Shown in pieces: positions 48,832-60,480 of a DNA stretch of 64,000 bases (position 1 is the stretch's first letter; the number at the start of each line of letters is the position of its first letter). The position numbers and the translations under genes were made by a program. The stretch lies in the NCBI GenBank assembly GCA_030077755.1, contig JAQJZZ010000001.1, forward strand, positions 124,001 through 188,000, read 5' to 3'. This DNA is from Filosporella fistucella. Its lineage: Eukaryota; Ascomycota; Leotiomycetes; Helotiales. The notes beneath the pieces are model-generated. The model did not search any database, was not told the DNA's origin, and saw only the letters and a list, made by a program, of their open reading frames with translations.

Positions 48832-49976
48832 CTTGTGTTTTCGTGCAAAATAATAGGAAAGGCAGAAAATTGTGACCAGACATGAGTATCTTCGATGATG
48901 CAAAGTGTCCTGCTACCAGAAACTACTTACAATTGAGATATTTTTGGCTTGATGAAAGAGCCATTGTGTATCGAACGACTTTCTTTGATAGAATTGCTTT
49001 CTGAGTCACGATATCCCTCAATTGTCAGAGTTATCAACTCTTCACATGAGAACAAAGAAGGGATGTTTGCATTTCAGGATTCTTTGTGTTGTCATTACGA
49101 GATAAAAGAAATCGCACCATAATTCGATTATGGGAATCAAATCGGGATTAAAATCTTCAGAGAACAAAGAAAAAATGATTACATCAAAGATTACGCCTTC
49201 GGGTCGTATAACTGTAGCTGTCTCCCCTATAATTAGCCGAGGCAGACATGGTCCAAGAGCGGTTAGCATTCCCCGTGATATGCTCCTGTTTCATGTTGAT
49301 AGGTAAATTTCCACATTCAGAACCAGATTTTGGAGCTTCAACTATCAGACATTCCATCCCCTTGATCGTAAATCTCATGGCAGTACAAAAATCTTCTTCG
49401 CATCTTGACCCGGTCCCTTGATATTCCTACTCCATTCTCTACAGCCTGAAAGTCCTTCCGCCCCTACAACTACATGAGACACACAACTTCTGATCTGATA
49501 AACAAGGGTCCGAAATCTGGAAGTCGAGCATGAGGTGAACCGAAATTCGACGTACCCGCTAGTGACGAGAATGGATTCGTGCAGCTTCGTCTGATTGAAC
49601 GAAACGTGTTTTTGCTCCTCAATGAGCAGGCATATGCGGGAAGAATAAATTAAGCACCAGATCCACCACTTGGTTACAATCACGGACCAGGTACTGCCCT
49701 GTGCCATCCTTCATCATGATCTTGTCATTTGCGAAGCAATGTTTCTCAAACACGATTCTCATTACACTCCAGAAGTGGATCACCCACTGTCAGCCTCATA
49801 TAACTCTGTCTTCCGTAACGCTTTCTAAATTTATTTCCAGACTTTACAGTTCTTGCTAGTTTGCATACACAGCGCCTGGAGACGCCTCTTCTCCTAACAT
49901 TCATTTAACACTTCGTTTCTTGACTCACTAAACTTGTCCGTCGGTTTAATTCAGCAGGTGCTGAAGAAATTTCAAG
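48832..49976. other. intergenic divergent promoter region
   Basis: About 1.1 kb between the divergent chromodomain and GH28 genes. A GTAAGTAG donor-like site at about 48929 (minus) may mark a 5' leader intron of the chromodomain gene. A minus-strand frame at 49375-49707 has no support. Confidence 0.4.
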
Positions 49977-52000
49977 ATGTTGTCGAAAATATTTTCCGCT
50001 GTGCTTTTGCCCACACTTCTTTTTTCTTGTCTTGTTCAAGCAGCGGTCAATAAGGCAGCCGTTGGGCCGTCCACTCCTCTGTCCGCCAAAAGCAAGATTT
50101 GCAATGTTTTGAACTATGGTGCTGTAGCGAACAACGCGACTGATCTTGGCCCCGCTATTCTCTCCGCCTTCACAAATTGTGCGAAAGCTGGGGGCGCGAC
50201 GATTTACATCCCGCCAGGGTCATATTCGAGTTAGTTTTCAGCTTTCGTGCCATCATCTTTGCCTGACAATCTAACAGGATACAGTTGCCACAGGGATCAT
50301 TCTAAATGGTGGATCCGCTTACGCCCTCCAGATTGATGGACTTATTACTTTGACTTCTGGGGGAAGCTTTGGAGGAAACGCAATCGTCATCAAAGGAGCA
50401 AAAGATGTCGAGGTATTCTCTAGCAATGGGCTTGGAGCCATCAACGGGCAAGGATATATCACAAGAATCACAGCTTCTGGTCAGAATGCACGGCTCTTCC
50501 GATTCATCAACTGCTCCAACATCTCTTTCCACGATATTATTCTAGTTGATTCGCCAACTTTCCATCTGGTATTCAATGATGTTTCAAATATGGAAGCATA
50601 TCATATCACCATTCGCGGGCCAAATATCGGAGGGACAGATGGAATCGATGTCATCTGTACGGACAATTGCTATCTTCACAACCTAGAAGTTACCAATCGT
50701 GATGAGTGCATCAGTGTGAAGAGTCCTTCAAACAACGTTCTGATTGAGGACATTTACTGTAATCACTCGGGTGGTATGTCCATTGGATCGTTGACGGCAG
50801 ATAGTAAGTACGCTCTTAATCATTTTCGACACTTCTAACCACAGTCAGTTACGGACACTGCTGATGCTGCAGCAGTTTCTAACATCACCATGCGAAATAT
50901 CTACACCTTTCAGTGTACACAAATGCTTATGATCAAGACATTCCCTGGAGGAAACGGAGCAACTGGATATGTAAAGGACTCTCTGTTCGAGAATTTCTGG
51001 GCATATGATACCACCTATGGACTTGGTAAGAACTCTTTGCTCGCGGCTGTTCGTCTTCTAATAGAAATCAGACATAGATCAATATTGGTATTCCCATACA
51101 ACCCCAAACACCGGCGCCGTAGCTCTAAGTGGCCTCACCTTCAACAACTGGACGGGCACAGTCGACAACGGCGTATCTCGCGGCCCCATCGTAATCCGAG
51201 GCTCAGATATCGTCCCTGCCAAAGATATCAAACTCAGCAATTTCGACATGTGGACTGAGACGGGAACAAAGATCGTTAATCAATGCAAGAACGTATATGG
51301 AAGTGGATACTGCGTGGGAACCTCTACAGGTGCCGCTCTAGCAACTTTCACAACCTCTGCTACTACGACTGTTACGCCTGCTGCTTATGTCAAGCCTACG
51401 AGTCCTGCATGGGGTGTTTCAGGATATGGGACAACTGATCCGATTCCCATTTATACACCTGCTGCGTTCTGGAAACCTGTGTCTGGAGGTGTGGTTACTT
51501 CGACGAAACCAAGTGTGGTAGCAAGTACATCTACAGCTAAGCCTGTCTCGACTATGAAGGCTACTTCTTCACAAACAACATCCTCTGCTAAGGTTTCCTC
51601 GTCAACAAAGTCAGCCGTTGTCGGCATTGTTACCTCATCTTCTTCATCCAAAGTCGCCATCAGCTCTTCCAAGCTTGCTACAACATCGACAGTTAAGCTG
51701 GTCTCAATATCTTCGATCAAGTCAGTCATCGTCTCGACAAGCATCAAGCCCACCACAACATCATCTGGCGTCCATTCAACAAGCACCATTCCAACCACTC
51801 TGATCTCCTCGAAGGCCTCTCTAACTACTTTTTCTATCATATCATCAAGCAAGACATTATCCTCAGTAGCTCCCTTGAGCACAGCTGGAACGATACCTAA
51901 ATACTTTCAGTGTGGTGGAATAGGTTGGAATTTACCAGAGACATGCGTTGCGGGCACGACATGCAAGGAGCAAAGTCAATGGTACTCTCAGTGTTTGTGA
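49977..52000 (+). CDS. GH28 rhamnogalacturonan hydrolase with C-terminal CBM1
   Basis: Secreted pectinase of the GH28 beta-helix family, closest in motifs to rhamnogalacturonases. Exons 49977-50229, 50285-50803, 50849-51025 and 51072-52000 give 625 residues. A signal peptide ends near LVQAAVNK. Catalytic-helix motifs are GGTDGIDV, NRDECISVKSP (DE replaces the DD of polygalacturonases) and SGGMSIGSL, followed by YGSGYCV, all rhamnogalacturonase-like. After about residue 425 comes a Ser/Thr-rich linker of roughly 150 residues, then a fungal cellulose-binding CBM1 of about 36 residues (CGGIGW, TCVAGTTCKEQSQWYSQCL). CBM1 is common on cellulases and less so on pectin-backbone hydrolases; it would tether the enzyme to cellulose near rhamnogalacturonan I. 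The acceptor at 50284 is chosen because the earlier AG breaks the frame. Confidence 0.93.
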
Positions 52001-52619
52001 GCAGTATATCTATATAGCTGGAAAGTGGAAGATGGAAGCTCCAGATTCCTTCCATCTTTCCGTCGAATGACTTCGGGTCGTTGTTGGGATTCAAGAAAGT
52101 CGAGGATACATAGATTTGTTCTGGGTGTCATATTTCATGTACATATTTAACGAAAAGAAAGCTCGAGGCTTGATGTTAGGGGTCACGTTTTCGTTGTGTT
52201 GTATGCTGAGTCGCCCTCAATCCACCTGTGCGATTCTGGAACAATGGGTAAAACTGCTAGTTGATAGTGACTGAGCCTGATGTCCACGTGATAGCGAGGT
52301 ATCACATCACGTGGCACGGTGTACTTTTCCATCTGAGATGTCTTTTCGTTTCCTGCTCCTTTGATATGTAATCTTAATCATTATCTAGTCGAGGAATTTC
52401 CTAGTAGAATGATTTCCATGGAACGCCATCAGTAGTCTTCTTAAAAGATATTTAGTTATCAATTTGACATGAATTATCATTATCATCCGAGAGCCCGATT
52501 TCATCACGAGCCTCTAGAGATCAGGGTATTGAACATGAATCGCTGCGTTAAATCCTCCCGACACTATTCTTGAATACCATACCGTCGAATGGCATATTAG
52601 AAGCCCTCATAATGCAAAC
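52001..52619. other. convergent intergenic region with CACGTGAT inverted repeat
   Basis: Holds the 3' ends of two convergent genes. A perfect inverted repeat CCACGTGAT / ATCACGTGG spans 52284-52314, with a 13 bp spacer. No gene. Confidence 0.5.
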
Positions 52620-54065
52620 TTAATCACCATCCGGTCGTCGAATGTACGTTCCTCCGCCTGAATAATCCCCACTATCACCTGCATGATCCGTTGGCCCACT
52701 GCCAGCTCCTGCACCTGCACCTGCACCAGCTACAGCGCCCGCAGTAGCGGCTCCGAAGACTGGACCTGTTGGGCATATACACTGCTTCCTGTTAGCTCTG
52801 ATCGCCTTTCATATTAATTTTAGTGTGAATTGTACCTCATAAGCTAATAATGAGCAAGTAACGCATCTGCATCTCCTTCTCAATCTCCAATGCCATAGAC
52901 AAGCTGCACAGAAGAGGAAGAAGAATATGACGAATAAGACTAAGAAAAGAATGAAGAGGACCAAATAATCATGTTCTCGATCACATTTGATAGGAGGGCA
53001 AGTCGTAACGACGGGCGGATTCGTAATTGTAGTTGTACAAGGTGGTCTGACGGTTACCGTCGCAGCAGAGCAACTTGTAGATTGTGAATCGGTGGTCGTT
53101 GAAACGGAATTGGAATTGGTGTTAGTGCAAGAAGCGGATACCGTGATTGGTGTACAGGTCGCTGTTGGGGTGGCGCTGAGCGTAGAAGAGGAGTCCGAAC
53201 ACGTGTTTATATATACTGTCCTGATAACACCAAGGCAAGTCGTACTCGATGTCACAGGTGGAAATGAACAGCCTTCTGAGCTCGAGGTAGATGACGATTG
53301 ACAATCTTTAGTCACAATAATCGTCGTAGGCTTAGTAATATCGCAACTGGAAAGAACAGTTAGAGAGCATGATTTTGGAGAAGGGCAGCTTGTAGATGTG
53401 CAGTCTTTCGTAACCACGACTGGAACTGTGGTCGTGATTGGAGCGCAAGAAGTCGAGGCTGTATAAGGACAAAAACTGGGGCAAAGATGTGATTTCGACG
53501 ATCTTGCGGTATTGCTGCAACATCCGAGGGTAGTCGTAAAATTTCCATAATTGTAATTTGTTACATAGGTAGTTCCTGCAGCGCAAGTAAAAGATGGTGC
53601 TAACGTTGTTGTGATAATACTGAGTGAGCCAGGAAGTGTCACGGTTTGATATTGCGTGACATATACGGTTTTAAAGACCGTTACTGAGATTGGAACGCAA
53701 GTTGAGCTAGTCGGAGGTGAAGTTGTGGATGATGAACAGGGTGTACTGGAGGTAGAAGAACTCGTCGGTGATGTGCATGGCGTGCTGGAGGTTGGAGGAG
53801 GCAAGCTGGTTGTTGACAAGGAGCACGGGGTACTCGATGTTGGCGGTGGAAGAGATGTGGAAGATTTGCTTAGAGTAGTACATGGTGTTGTACTTGATTT
53901 CGATGTTGGGATACTCGAGCTCTTTGATGTATCACAAGGGATTGTAAATGGGAAGCTGTGCGTTCGTGGTGGGTCCAGAGGAGTTATTGTGAGCTGGTTA
54001 TGGCTGTACCATTGAACAGAAAGTCCAACGATAGAAAACCATATCAAAAAATAATTAAGAATCAT
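52620..54065 (-). CDS. secreted-side Ser/Thr/Cys-rich single-pass membrane protein
   Basis: Exons complement 52836-54065 and 52620-52784 give 464 residues. Start at 54065 (MILNYFLIWFSIVGLSV), a signal peptide; the more upstream open frame begins without ATG. The ectodomain of about 330 residues is very rich in Ser/Thr and Cys, with repeated STPC and SSTPC elements and regular TVYVT-type beta blocks, suggesting heavy O-mannosylation and disulfides. One membrane segment (LVLFILFLVLFVIFFFLFCAACLW) is followed by a basic, Cys-rich juxtamembrane stretch (RLRRRCRCVTC) and a Gly/Ala-rich tail ending TYIRRPDGD. The topology is like fungal wall sensors (Wsc/Mid2 type), but no WSC domain is seen, so that role is only a suggestion. 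Confidence 0.82.
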
Positions 54066-55480
54066 AACTAAATGTGCAAAATATTTCGGTAAAAAAAAGA
54101 ATCGCAAAAGCGGGACCTTTCGGGGATGAGCTCCGTATAAATGTATTCAGACCAGGGATCCTATGTGAATGGACATCTTGAAGAGGCTGCTGTCTGATCT
54201 CTGAAGCACAGGCTGACCACCCCATTGCCAAGGCATGATGTCTCTCACCGTAGGGATGTACATGAAGCCTCCTCTGAACACCTCTGACATGGCTTCCCGA
54301 AATCTCAATGAGATGGTTGATCACCAAGGTGACAGTCTGCTCAGCTTGCAAAAGCCACAAATGCAAGCCACGTCAAAGTCACGAGTCGAAATGCAGAAAT
54401 TCAAATCAGAACAAAGAAGACGGTGTGCCTTATGACTTCAACCAAACACATACCTTGTCATCGGTATGCACATGTACTAATCTATCCGCATCACACTTGA
54501 TCGGTATATGTGGCTGGCTCACCGAACAGCTGCAGGGCAGGAGATGATGGAACGATATATCACAGGGCGACACAATGAAGGGCCTGATGATGCAACCTTC
54601 TCGTATTCTCGATTTGACTCGTGCAGAGAATCAACCCAAGTAAGATGAATTAACAGTTCGAATATCAAACGCCTACGAAAGAGCCAGGCGCGAAATGAAA
54701 ATCGCGATAAAACAATTCTTACAATAAAAGTCTTGTCTGCGAGCGGCCTTGCGCTGCGCGAACGGAACCAGTAATATACCTAAGATCAGCTTCGCTGCGG
54801 CAAAGCTAGTTACTGGTGTACTGAGTAGTCGTGTGAATATTCAGCTATAGGAAATACTGGTGGCGTGGTCGTGGTGATGTTGTGTTTGATGTTGGTGGGA
54901 TGATGAAACCTCCGCAAGGGGGCAGAAAATCATTGCGACCAGGTGTGAACATCATGTGACTATCAACACCACTATGATTATCGTCGAGTTGGAGGAGGGG
55001 AATTAAAAGCAAAGTGAGGTCTTGCGAAACAAAATTATTCTCGAGATGTGCGTAGAGGTAGGCTAAAGAACTACTGTGAAGTTAGGAAATCCTCGGTAGA
55101 ACGCCTGTGTATTTAACTTCGGGTAGTGTAAGCAGCCGCTAGATCTACAGCGCGGTGATCCACTGTAAGAGTCTCACAGAGCACAACATGCTTCTCTATA
55201 ATCTATTGTATCACGGTAGCTGCTCAACAAGAATATCACGACCACAGCACAATCATACGCAAGATGGCGGCAAGTGGATCGTCCCGCTATCGTGTATCTC
55301 TTTCCCCTGGAAACTCAAATACCTACTTGAGCGATAGCCTACTCGCTTTTGAAAATCAGCCGATATGAGACATCGTCGGGCATTTAAGTCGGCCCAGCAT
55401 GTTCCGTTTCAGTATTGAAACAAAACCTCCAGCTGGAATATTGTGAAGTACCCAGGCACACAAAGAATACCAAAAGCACG
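54066..55480. other. intergenic region
   Basis: About 1.4 kb between divergent genes. Contains an inverted repeat ACCAGTAA / TTACTGGT (54767-54774 and 54810-54817) enclosing a smaller AGCTT/AAGCT hairpin. Plus-strand frames at 54235-54547 are unsupported. Confidence 0.45.
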
Positions 55481-56575
55481 ATGACCTCACTCAAAGGAAG
55501 CATCCTCATTACAGGCGCAAATGGTGGCCTCGGAAGTGCCACTGTCTCAAACTTCATCAAATCACCTGAAGGAGAAGAGTATTACGGCATCTACTCGGTG
55601 CGCGACCCCGCTTCATTCAAAACGCTCAGCAACATTCTCAAGACGGCACCGACAAGTCATAAATATGAAATACTTGAGTTGGATCTCAGCAGTTTGGAAA
55701 GTGTCCGAGAAGCAGCAGCTAGTATCAACAGGCGCGTCGCAAGTGGAATAATACAGCCTCTCCGTGGAGTCATTCTCAACGCAGCTTTTCAGGAAGCGAA
55801 TAATCAGTCACTTTCTCCTCACACCTTCACCAAGGATGGCTTTGAAGCAAACTTCGGCATCAACTACCTTGCGAATTTCCTCTTTATATTATTGATTTTG
55901 CAATCAATTGATAAAGAACATGGTCGTATCGTCATTGTGTCTAGCTGGGCCCACGATCCTTACGATAAGTATAATGCTATGGCGGACTTGTTCGGGAACC
56001 ACGAATACTTGACGGTAATGGATGATTTGGATAGTTTGGTCAAAGGGAAGACTTATACTGATGATGGCTTCAAAGCGGGTATGAGGAGGTATGGGAATAG
56101 CAAGACATTGATGGTTATGTTCATGTGAGTCTGAATCAATTTTCTGAGTGATGAAGTCTAATAGCATAGGTACGAGCTTCAACGCCGTCTTGATGCCGAC
56201 ACTGGACTTTCAAATATATCAGTCTTGAGTCTAGATCCAGGAGCGATGGGAGGAACAGGTATTGCACGAAGAGGGGCTCTCATCATCAGAATTGCTACTA
56301 CGATCACTGCTTATCTCGGACCTCTGATCGTATATTTCAACCCGAACGGGATGATTCGGTCTTCCAATAAATCGGGTCACGACCTCTTATATGCAACATT
56401 CGATGAGAAAACTCTCGGTATACATCCCAAGGCTGTTTATCTGAATGGTACCTCGACGGAAAAACAGACAGCTGAAGAGGCACGTGATGAGAAAAAGCAA
56501 AAGCTGCTTTGGGCTGAAAGTTTGAAACTTGCGAGAGTCAGAGACGGCGATACGGTTCTGAAGGGATGGCAGTGA
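55481..56575 (+). CDS. short-chain dehydrogenase/reductase
   Basis: NAD(P)-dependent oxidoreductase of the SDR superfamily, classical type, similar in length and tail to fungal retinol-dehydrogenase-like proteins. Exons 55481-56124 and 56170-56575 give 349 residues. Start ATG 55481 (MTSLKGSILI). The nucleotide-binding GANGGLG lies at about residues 12-18, the LNAA motif at about 105, the catalytic Ser in IVSSWAH and the catalytic Tyr204 and Lys208 in RRYGNSK. Extra residues after the Rossmann core form a membrane-associating or lid region (TTITAYLGPLIVYF). About 9 kb and several unrelated genes separate it from the PKS, so membership of that pathway is not supported. Substrate unknown. Confidence 0.93.
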
Positions 56576-56872
56576 TTGAGCTTGGCTAGTACTGAGTACA
56601 TAGACAGAATAATTTTACTTCATGTCCAGGTCGCGATAATTTGCACTTTGGTTGCTCCGATGTGATAGGCCGCCTTGTTGCTGGCCACTTCTAGCACAAT
56701 GCGCCACCATGTGCAAGTCAGGTCTTAAGGAATTGCACTTTTGTCTTGACATTTGACTGGTCCGCTTACTTCCCGCTCTCTTCCTTCCTCTGATATAAAT
56801 CCAGCCTCAAAATCGTTTCCTCTTTCCTTTCTGAATTATATATTCTTATCATTCATATCGTTCCCTTTTTGC

Positions 56873-58112
56873 ATGCCGAAATCATCAGCGTCAGCAATAT
56901 CCCCAGACCGCACCATCATGTCATTACCACTCATCCAGCTGCCTCAAACTACGACGACCGTCAGGCAGGCAGAAACGACACCGTCAGGCAGGCAGACTAC
57001 AAAACAACGGAATGATGCTGTTTGGAACTCCCACAAATCGGAGATTGAAAAACTCTATGTAGGAGAAGGAAAGACATTGAAGGAAGTAATGAGCTTCTTC
57101 GAGCATGAACGCAACTTCAAATGGAGGTGAGTCTTGGTTCATATCTGTGAAGTGCAACTTTGTAACTGACAGAAAATCTAGCGAACGGTACTGGAAAGAC
57201 AAATTAAAAGAATGGGAATTGCCAAAGTACATCCCTGCGTCTGATATGTCGTTCATGGCTCGAAAATCTGAGAAACGGAAGTTCGAGGAAGAGAAGGAAT
57301 CTTCGTTTTCATGGAAAGGCGTCAAATTGCTGCCCGACAGGTTGACTCGCTTCAAGAAGCGTAAATTTGCCAAAGGAGAAGAACAGTTGACGACCGCTCC
57401 ACCTATCCCGTCTGGTAAAGTAGCCTTTCACAAGACCATAAACTTATTTATTGTTTCGTGGGTTTTAATGTCGTTAGAAACTCCACCGCACATTGAGTAT
57501 CACACCCCACCAAGGGAGGAATACCACCCAAATGATAAACCCGATCGGAATCTAGTATTTGCGGCAATTGCAGGTAACATACATCTTTCGTGGACCATAT
57601 ACGCTGCTTAAAGAAGGACTTCTGACTGTGAACATGCAGACGATATCCCCTCTAATCCTGATGACGACATCACGCAGATGCTTCCCCGTTTCATACCGCA
57701 AACGGATAGAGCCAGCAGAGAGACAAATATTGTTATCTTAGAAACAGATAGAGAACCAGATGGTACTTCCGACTCTAGTTCAGATGACTCTATATTTTCA
57801 GACTTACTAAACATCTTGGAGGAAGAATTAGATCGCCAGCCAGTAGTTGAAATCTCAGACCTTATAAACAGGTTGAAGGAAGACTTCGATGTCAAGTCAA
57901 AAATTGGAATCTCAAACTTACTAAACATGTTGGAGGAAGAACTAGATCGCCAGCCAAGAATTAGCATGTCAAACTTTTTAATCATGTTGAACGAAGCATT
58001 CGATGGCCAGTCAGAAATTGAAAGCTCAAACAAATTCGGGGTCACCTACACCGAGAGTCTATCAACAGATATGGATTTGCTAAGCCTCGATTATTCTGCA
58101 CTCTATCCTTGA
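56873..58112 (+). CDS. Clr5-domain protein with four 19-residue repeats
   Basis: Exons 56873-57126, 57182-57414, 57478-57573 and 57640-58112 give 351 residues. The first half of the Clr5 domain is in exon 1 (VWNSHKSEIEKLYVGEGKT, LKEVMSFFE) and continues in exon 2 (SERYWKDKLKEWEL). This helical domain was named from fission yeast Clr5, a silencing factor, and heads many fungal regulatory proteins. A basic region (FKKRKFAKGE) follows. The C-terminal part has four tandem 19-residue units, SDLLNILEEELDRQPVVEI being the first, predicted as short amphipathic helices. In this protein the Clr5 domain is not followed by ankyrin or TPR repeats as is often the case. A nuclear role is inferred. Start ATG 56873; a later ATG lies 15 codons downstream. 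Confidence 0.83.
57793..58029 (+). repeat. 57 bp coding tandem repeat, four copies
   Basis: Four consecutive 57 bp units inside exon 4 of the Clr5 protein. Units 1 and 3 are nearly identical at DNA level (TTGGAGGAAGAA, GATCGCCAGCCA), and units 2 and 4 are more diverged, suggesting duplication of a two-unit block. Boundaries are approximate to a few bases. Confidence 0.85.
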
Positions 58113-58406
58113 TATCGGACAACATTACAGCATTTTGTCAGCGAAGTTAAAGGTTTTGTGGGATTCTTGGGGAGGTTGGAGTTCGGGCGTCTTATTGGCC
58201 ATAGGCATAGATCTGCATCAAGGGGAACAATTTTGGTTGAAAAAAATATTCACATTCCAGGGGGGATGTATCCTGCACACTTGATTTTGTCACACATGTT
58301 CTATAGAGCAGTAAATTGATAGGACTTGGTTTTTTTTTTTTTAAATCGCGTTCAATAAACATATTTTCGTAAACTTTGCTCACTGCCTTCCCATAACTAA
58401 CTTGCA
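58113..58406. other. short convergent spacer
   Basis: Nearly 300 bp between the stops of two convergent genes, with a T12 run near 58330. No gene. Confidence 0.5.
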
Positions 58407-60149
58407 CTACATGATAAACAGAAGATTCGTATCTTGATCCACAAGTTAGCTGAAATGCTTGGGGTTAGGGATAGAACATACCAAGCGGATGGCTGCAACT
58501 CAACTGGGGCTTCTGCGTGTACTTCGTGGCCAGCACATCACGGATACTGTTTAGTAGCTCAACATAGCTTTGCTTAGGATTGGCCTTCATAGCGCTAATA
58601 AATGCCCATGACATTGCACCGGTAGCTTGAGATGCGATTGTGGCATCAGCTCTGTAGAACAATGTTAGCTTCAAACTGATCGAGGTGATGTCTATCACGT
58701 GATAATAAGACTCAGCCCGAAGAGCTGCCACAACATGCTGTAGGGAAAGGGGACTCACGAAGTCTGATCATCCTTGCTTCCAGACCACATAATAACATCT
58801 GCAGGAGAAGTCTTGGTCTTGAGCGTCTTCTGATACGCATCGTCGCCCGTAGTAGCCTTCTTGAAAAAGCCCATCAAATGACCGGCGACTTTGCCATAGT
58901 CACCTGTGCTAGCAGCTCCAATGACATTGATCAACCCCATACCCGCCTCTTTTGCCAAGTTGGGTTCCTTTAGAACACCCTGTGTTGAATAGATATATGG
59001 TAGATCGAGTGCAGAGCCAGAGTGACAAGAGTCGAAAATAGCGGTCAAGCGAACACCAGGCTGAAGGGGAGCAACCATGATGGAATGCATTTCGTCGTCG
59101 ACTATATGGCCTGCCTGCTTGAAGTCAACAGGGTAGATCACCTCGTCGTTGCCATCTTCTTCGTCGCCACTCGTATCCGCAGTTTGACCTCCGTGGCCAG
59201 AATAGTGGAAGAACAGAGAGTCATTGGGCTGCACACCACGGACGAGCCAATGCATTGCTCGAGTGATATTCTCTTTAGTCGGGCGGCTCATGGGGTTCGT
59301 TTGGTCATCGGTGAGGATAACCATGTCGTCTCTGGCATAGCCAAAGTTTTGACTGAGATAGGTGGAGACATTGTGGACATCATTAATACAGCCTCGGAGC
59401 TCGCCTTGTTGGCCGATGTAGTTGATGCCAATCAGGAGAGCCTTTCTTCGACCGGTACAGTTGGAGTATTGGAAAGCGTAATTAGAGGGTGCTCCGTGGC
59501 CGAATTGGACCATGCCCTGCGGTGGAGGTGGTGGACCAGATCCTCCATATCCTCGATCATGCCCGCCATACTGTTGGGGTGGTGGAGGCTATGAACGCGT
59601 TAGTTGAATTCCTCTGAAATATATCACGCATACCTGTGAGTACTGATTAGGAGGGGGGTAGCCGCCGTACTGCTGGGGAGGAGGCTACAATAATGAGTAG
59701 GTTTTCAGGCCTTTCTTAAACCACTTACTTGTTGGTATCCACCATACTGCTGAGGTGGAGGCTACGAAGTGTCAGTAAAACTCTTAAAGCAGAGACCAAT
59801 AAGTAATACCTGTCCATACTGCTGTTGTGGAGGAGGCTTTATGTGTCAGCATGAATTAGTATGTCGAAAAGGAGAACGTACCTGGCCGTATTGCTGCTGG
59901 GGAGGTGGCTAGACAGGTCAGCTTCAAAGATCTCACCGATGAGTTAAACTACCTGGCCGTATTGGTTTTGAGGGGGATAGCCATAGCCTTGCTGTTGATA
60001 TCCGCCTTGGTCATGACTGAATATCTTGTTAGCTTGATCAAATAGACTTAATTTTTGGCAGATTGCGATTGCGGGGTAGAAAGGAGGGGTAATTACCCCT
60101 GGTGGCCATATCCCCCACCGTTGTAGCCTTGACCTGGATATCCAGACAT
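58407..60149 (-). CDS. metacaspase (peptidase C14), Pro/Gln/Tyr/Gly-rich prodomain
   Basis: Type I metacaspase, an Arg/Lys-specific calcium-activated cysteine peptidase linked to fungal stress and protein quality control. Nine exons (complement 60097-60149, 59953-60016, 59882-59908, 59810-59836, 59729-59761, 59634-59684, 58759-59588, 58482-58651, 58407-58432) give exactly 427 codons (426 residues). Start at 60149 ([14 protein letters not shown]). Residues 1-110 are a prodomain of PPPQQYG-type repeats. The p20 region has His217 in YSGHGGQ and Cys273 in DSCHSGS, and the p10 region ends [11 protein letters not shown], the family terminus, which is what identified the 26 nt last exon. Exons 3-6 each encode one PPPQQ(Q)YG unit, begin at CCT/CCA and end at a Gln codon, all phase 0. 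Confidence 0.96.
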
Positions 60150-60480
60150 GTTGACTTGACTTATGGGTTGATAAGGCTCGATCAAAAGAAGCAAATGCTT
60201 GGAGGGGTGATATCAAAGAACAGACTTTAGTTCAGAGAGTCTCACGATGTTTCAGTCTGCTTCAGAAGGTATCTTTCGATCACTTCCTTGCTATTGCTTC
60301 CTTTGAGCTGTCGAGCTGGAGGACCGAGAAAGTTCAGTACTCAAGCTTCTTCAACAGTAACAGCAAGTCTGGTGAGGTGATTATTTGTTGTTGAAAGGTG
60401 AGGTTGAAGCTGAAGTGGTGAAAGAGGCTAAGCGCTAACCTCTTTTCGGAACGGCTGCTAGGGCTGAGCATTTCAATTTC
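60150..60480. promoter_or_regulatory. divergent promoter interval
   Basis: About 330 bp upstream of the metacaspase and of the plus-strand ORF that follows. It must hold the metacaspase promoter and probably the missing first exon of the next gene. No specific site identified. Confidence 0.4.

Noticed and set aside
51451..51882. Minus-strand acidic 143-codon frame
   Set aside because: Antisense of the Ser/Thr-rich linker of the GH28 gene.
53656..54015. Plus-strand Val/Glu/Gly-rich frame
   Set aside because: Antisense of the Ser/Thr-rich ectodomain coding sequence.
55481..56575. SDR as a member of the PKS cluster
   Set aside because: Separated from the PKS by about 9 kb with three unrelated genes (chromodomain, pectinase, membrane protein); no evidence of joint function.
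59022..59594. Plus-strand 190-codon frame
   Set aside because: Antisense to the metacaspase catalytic exon.
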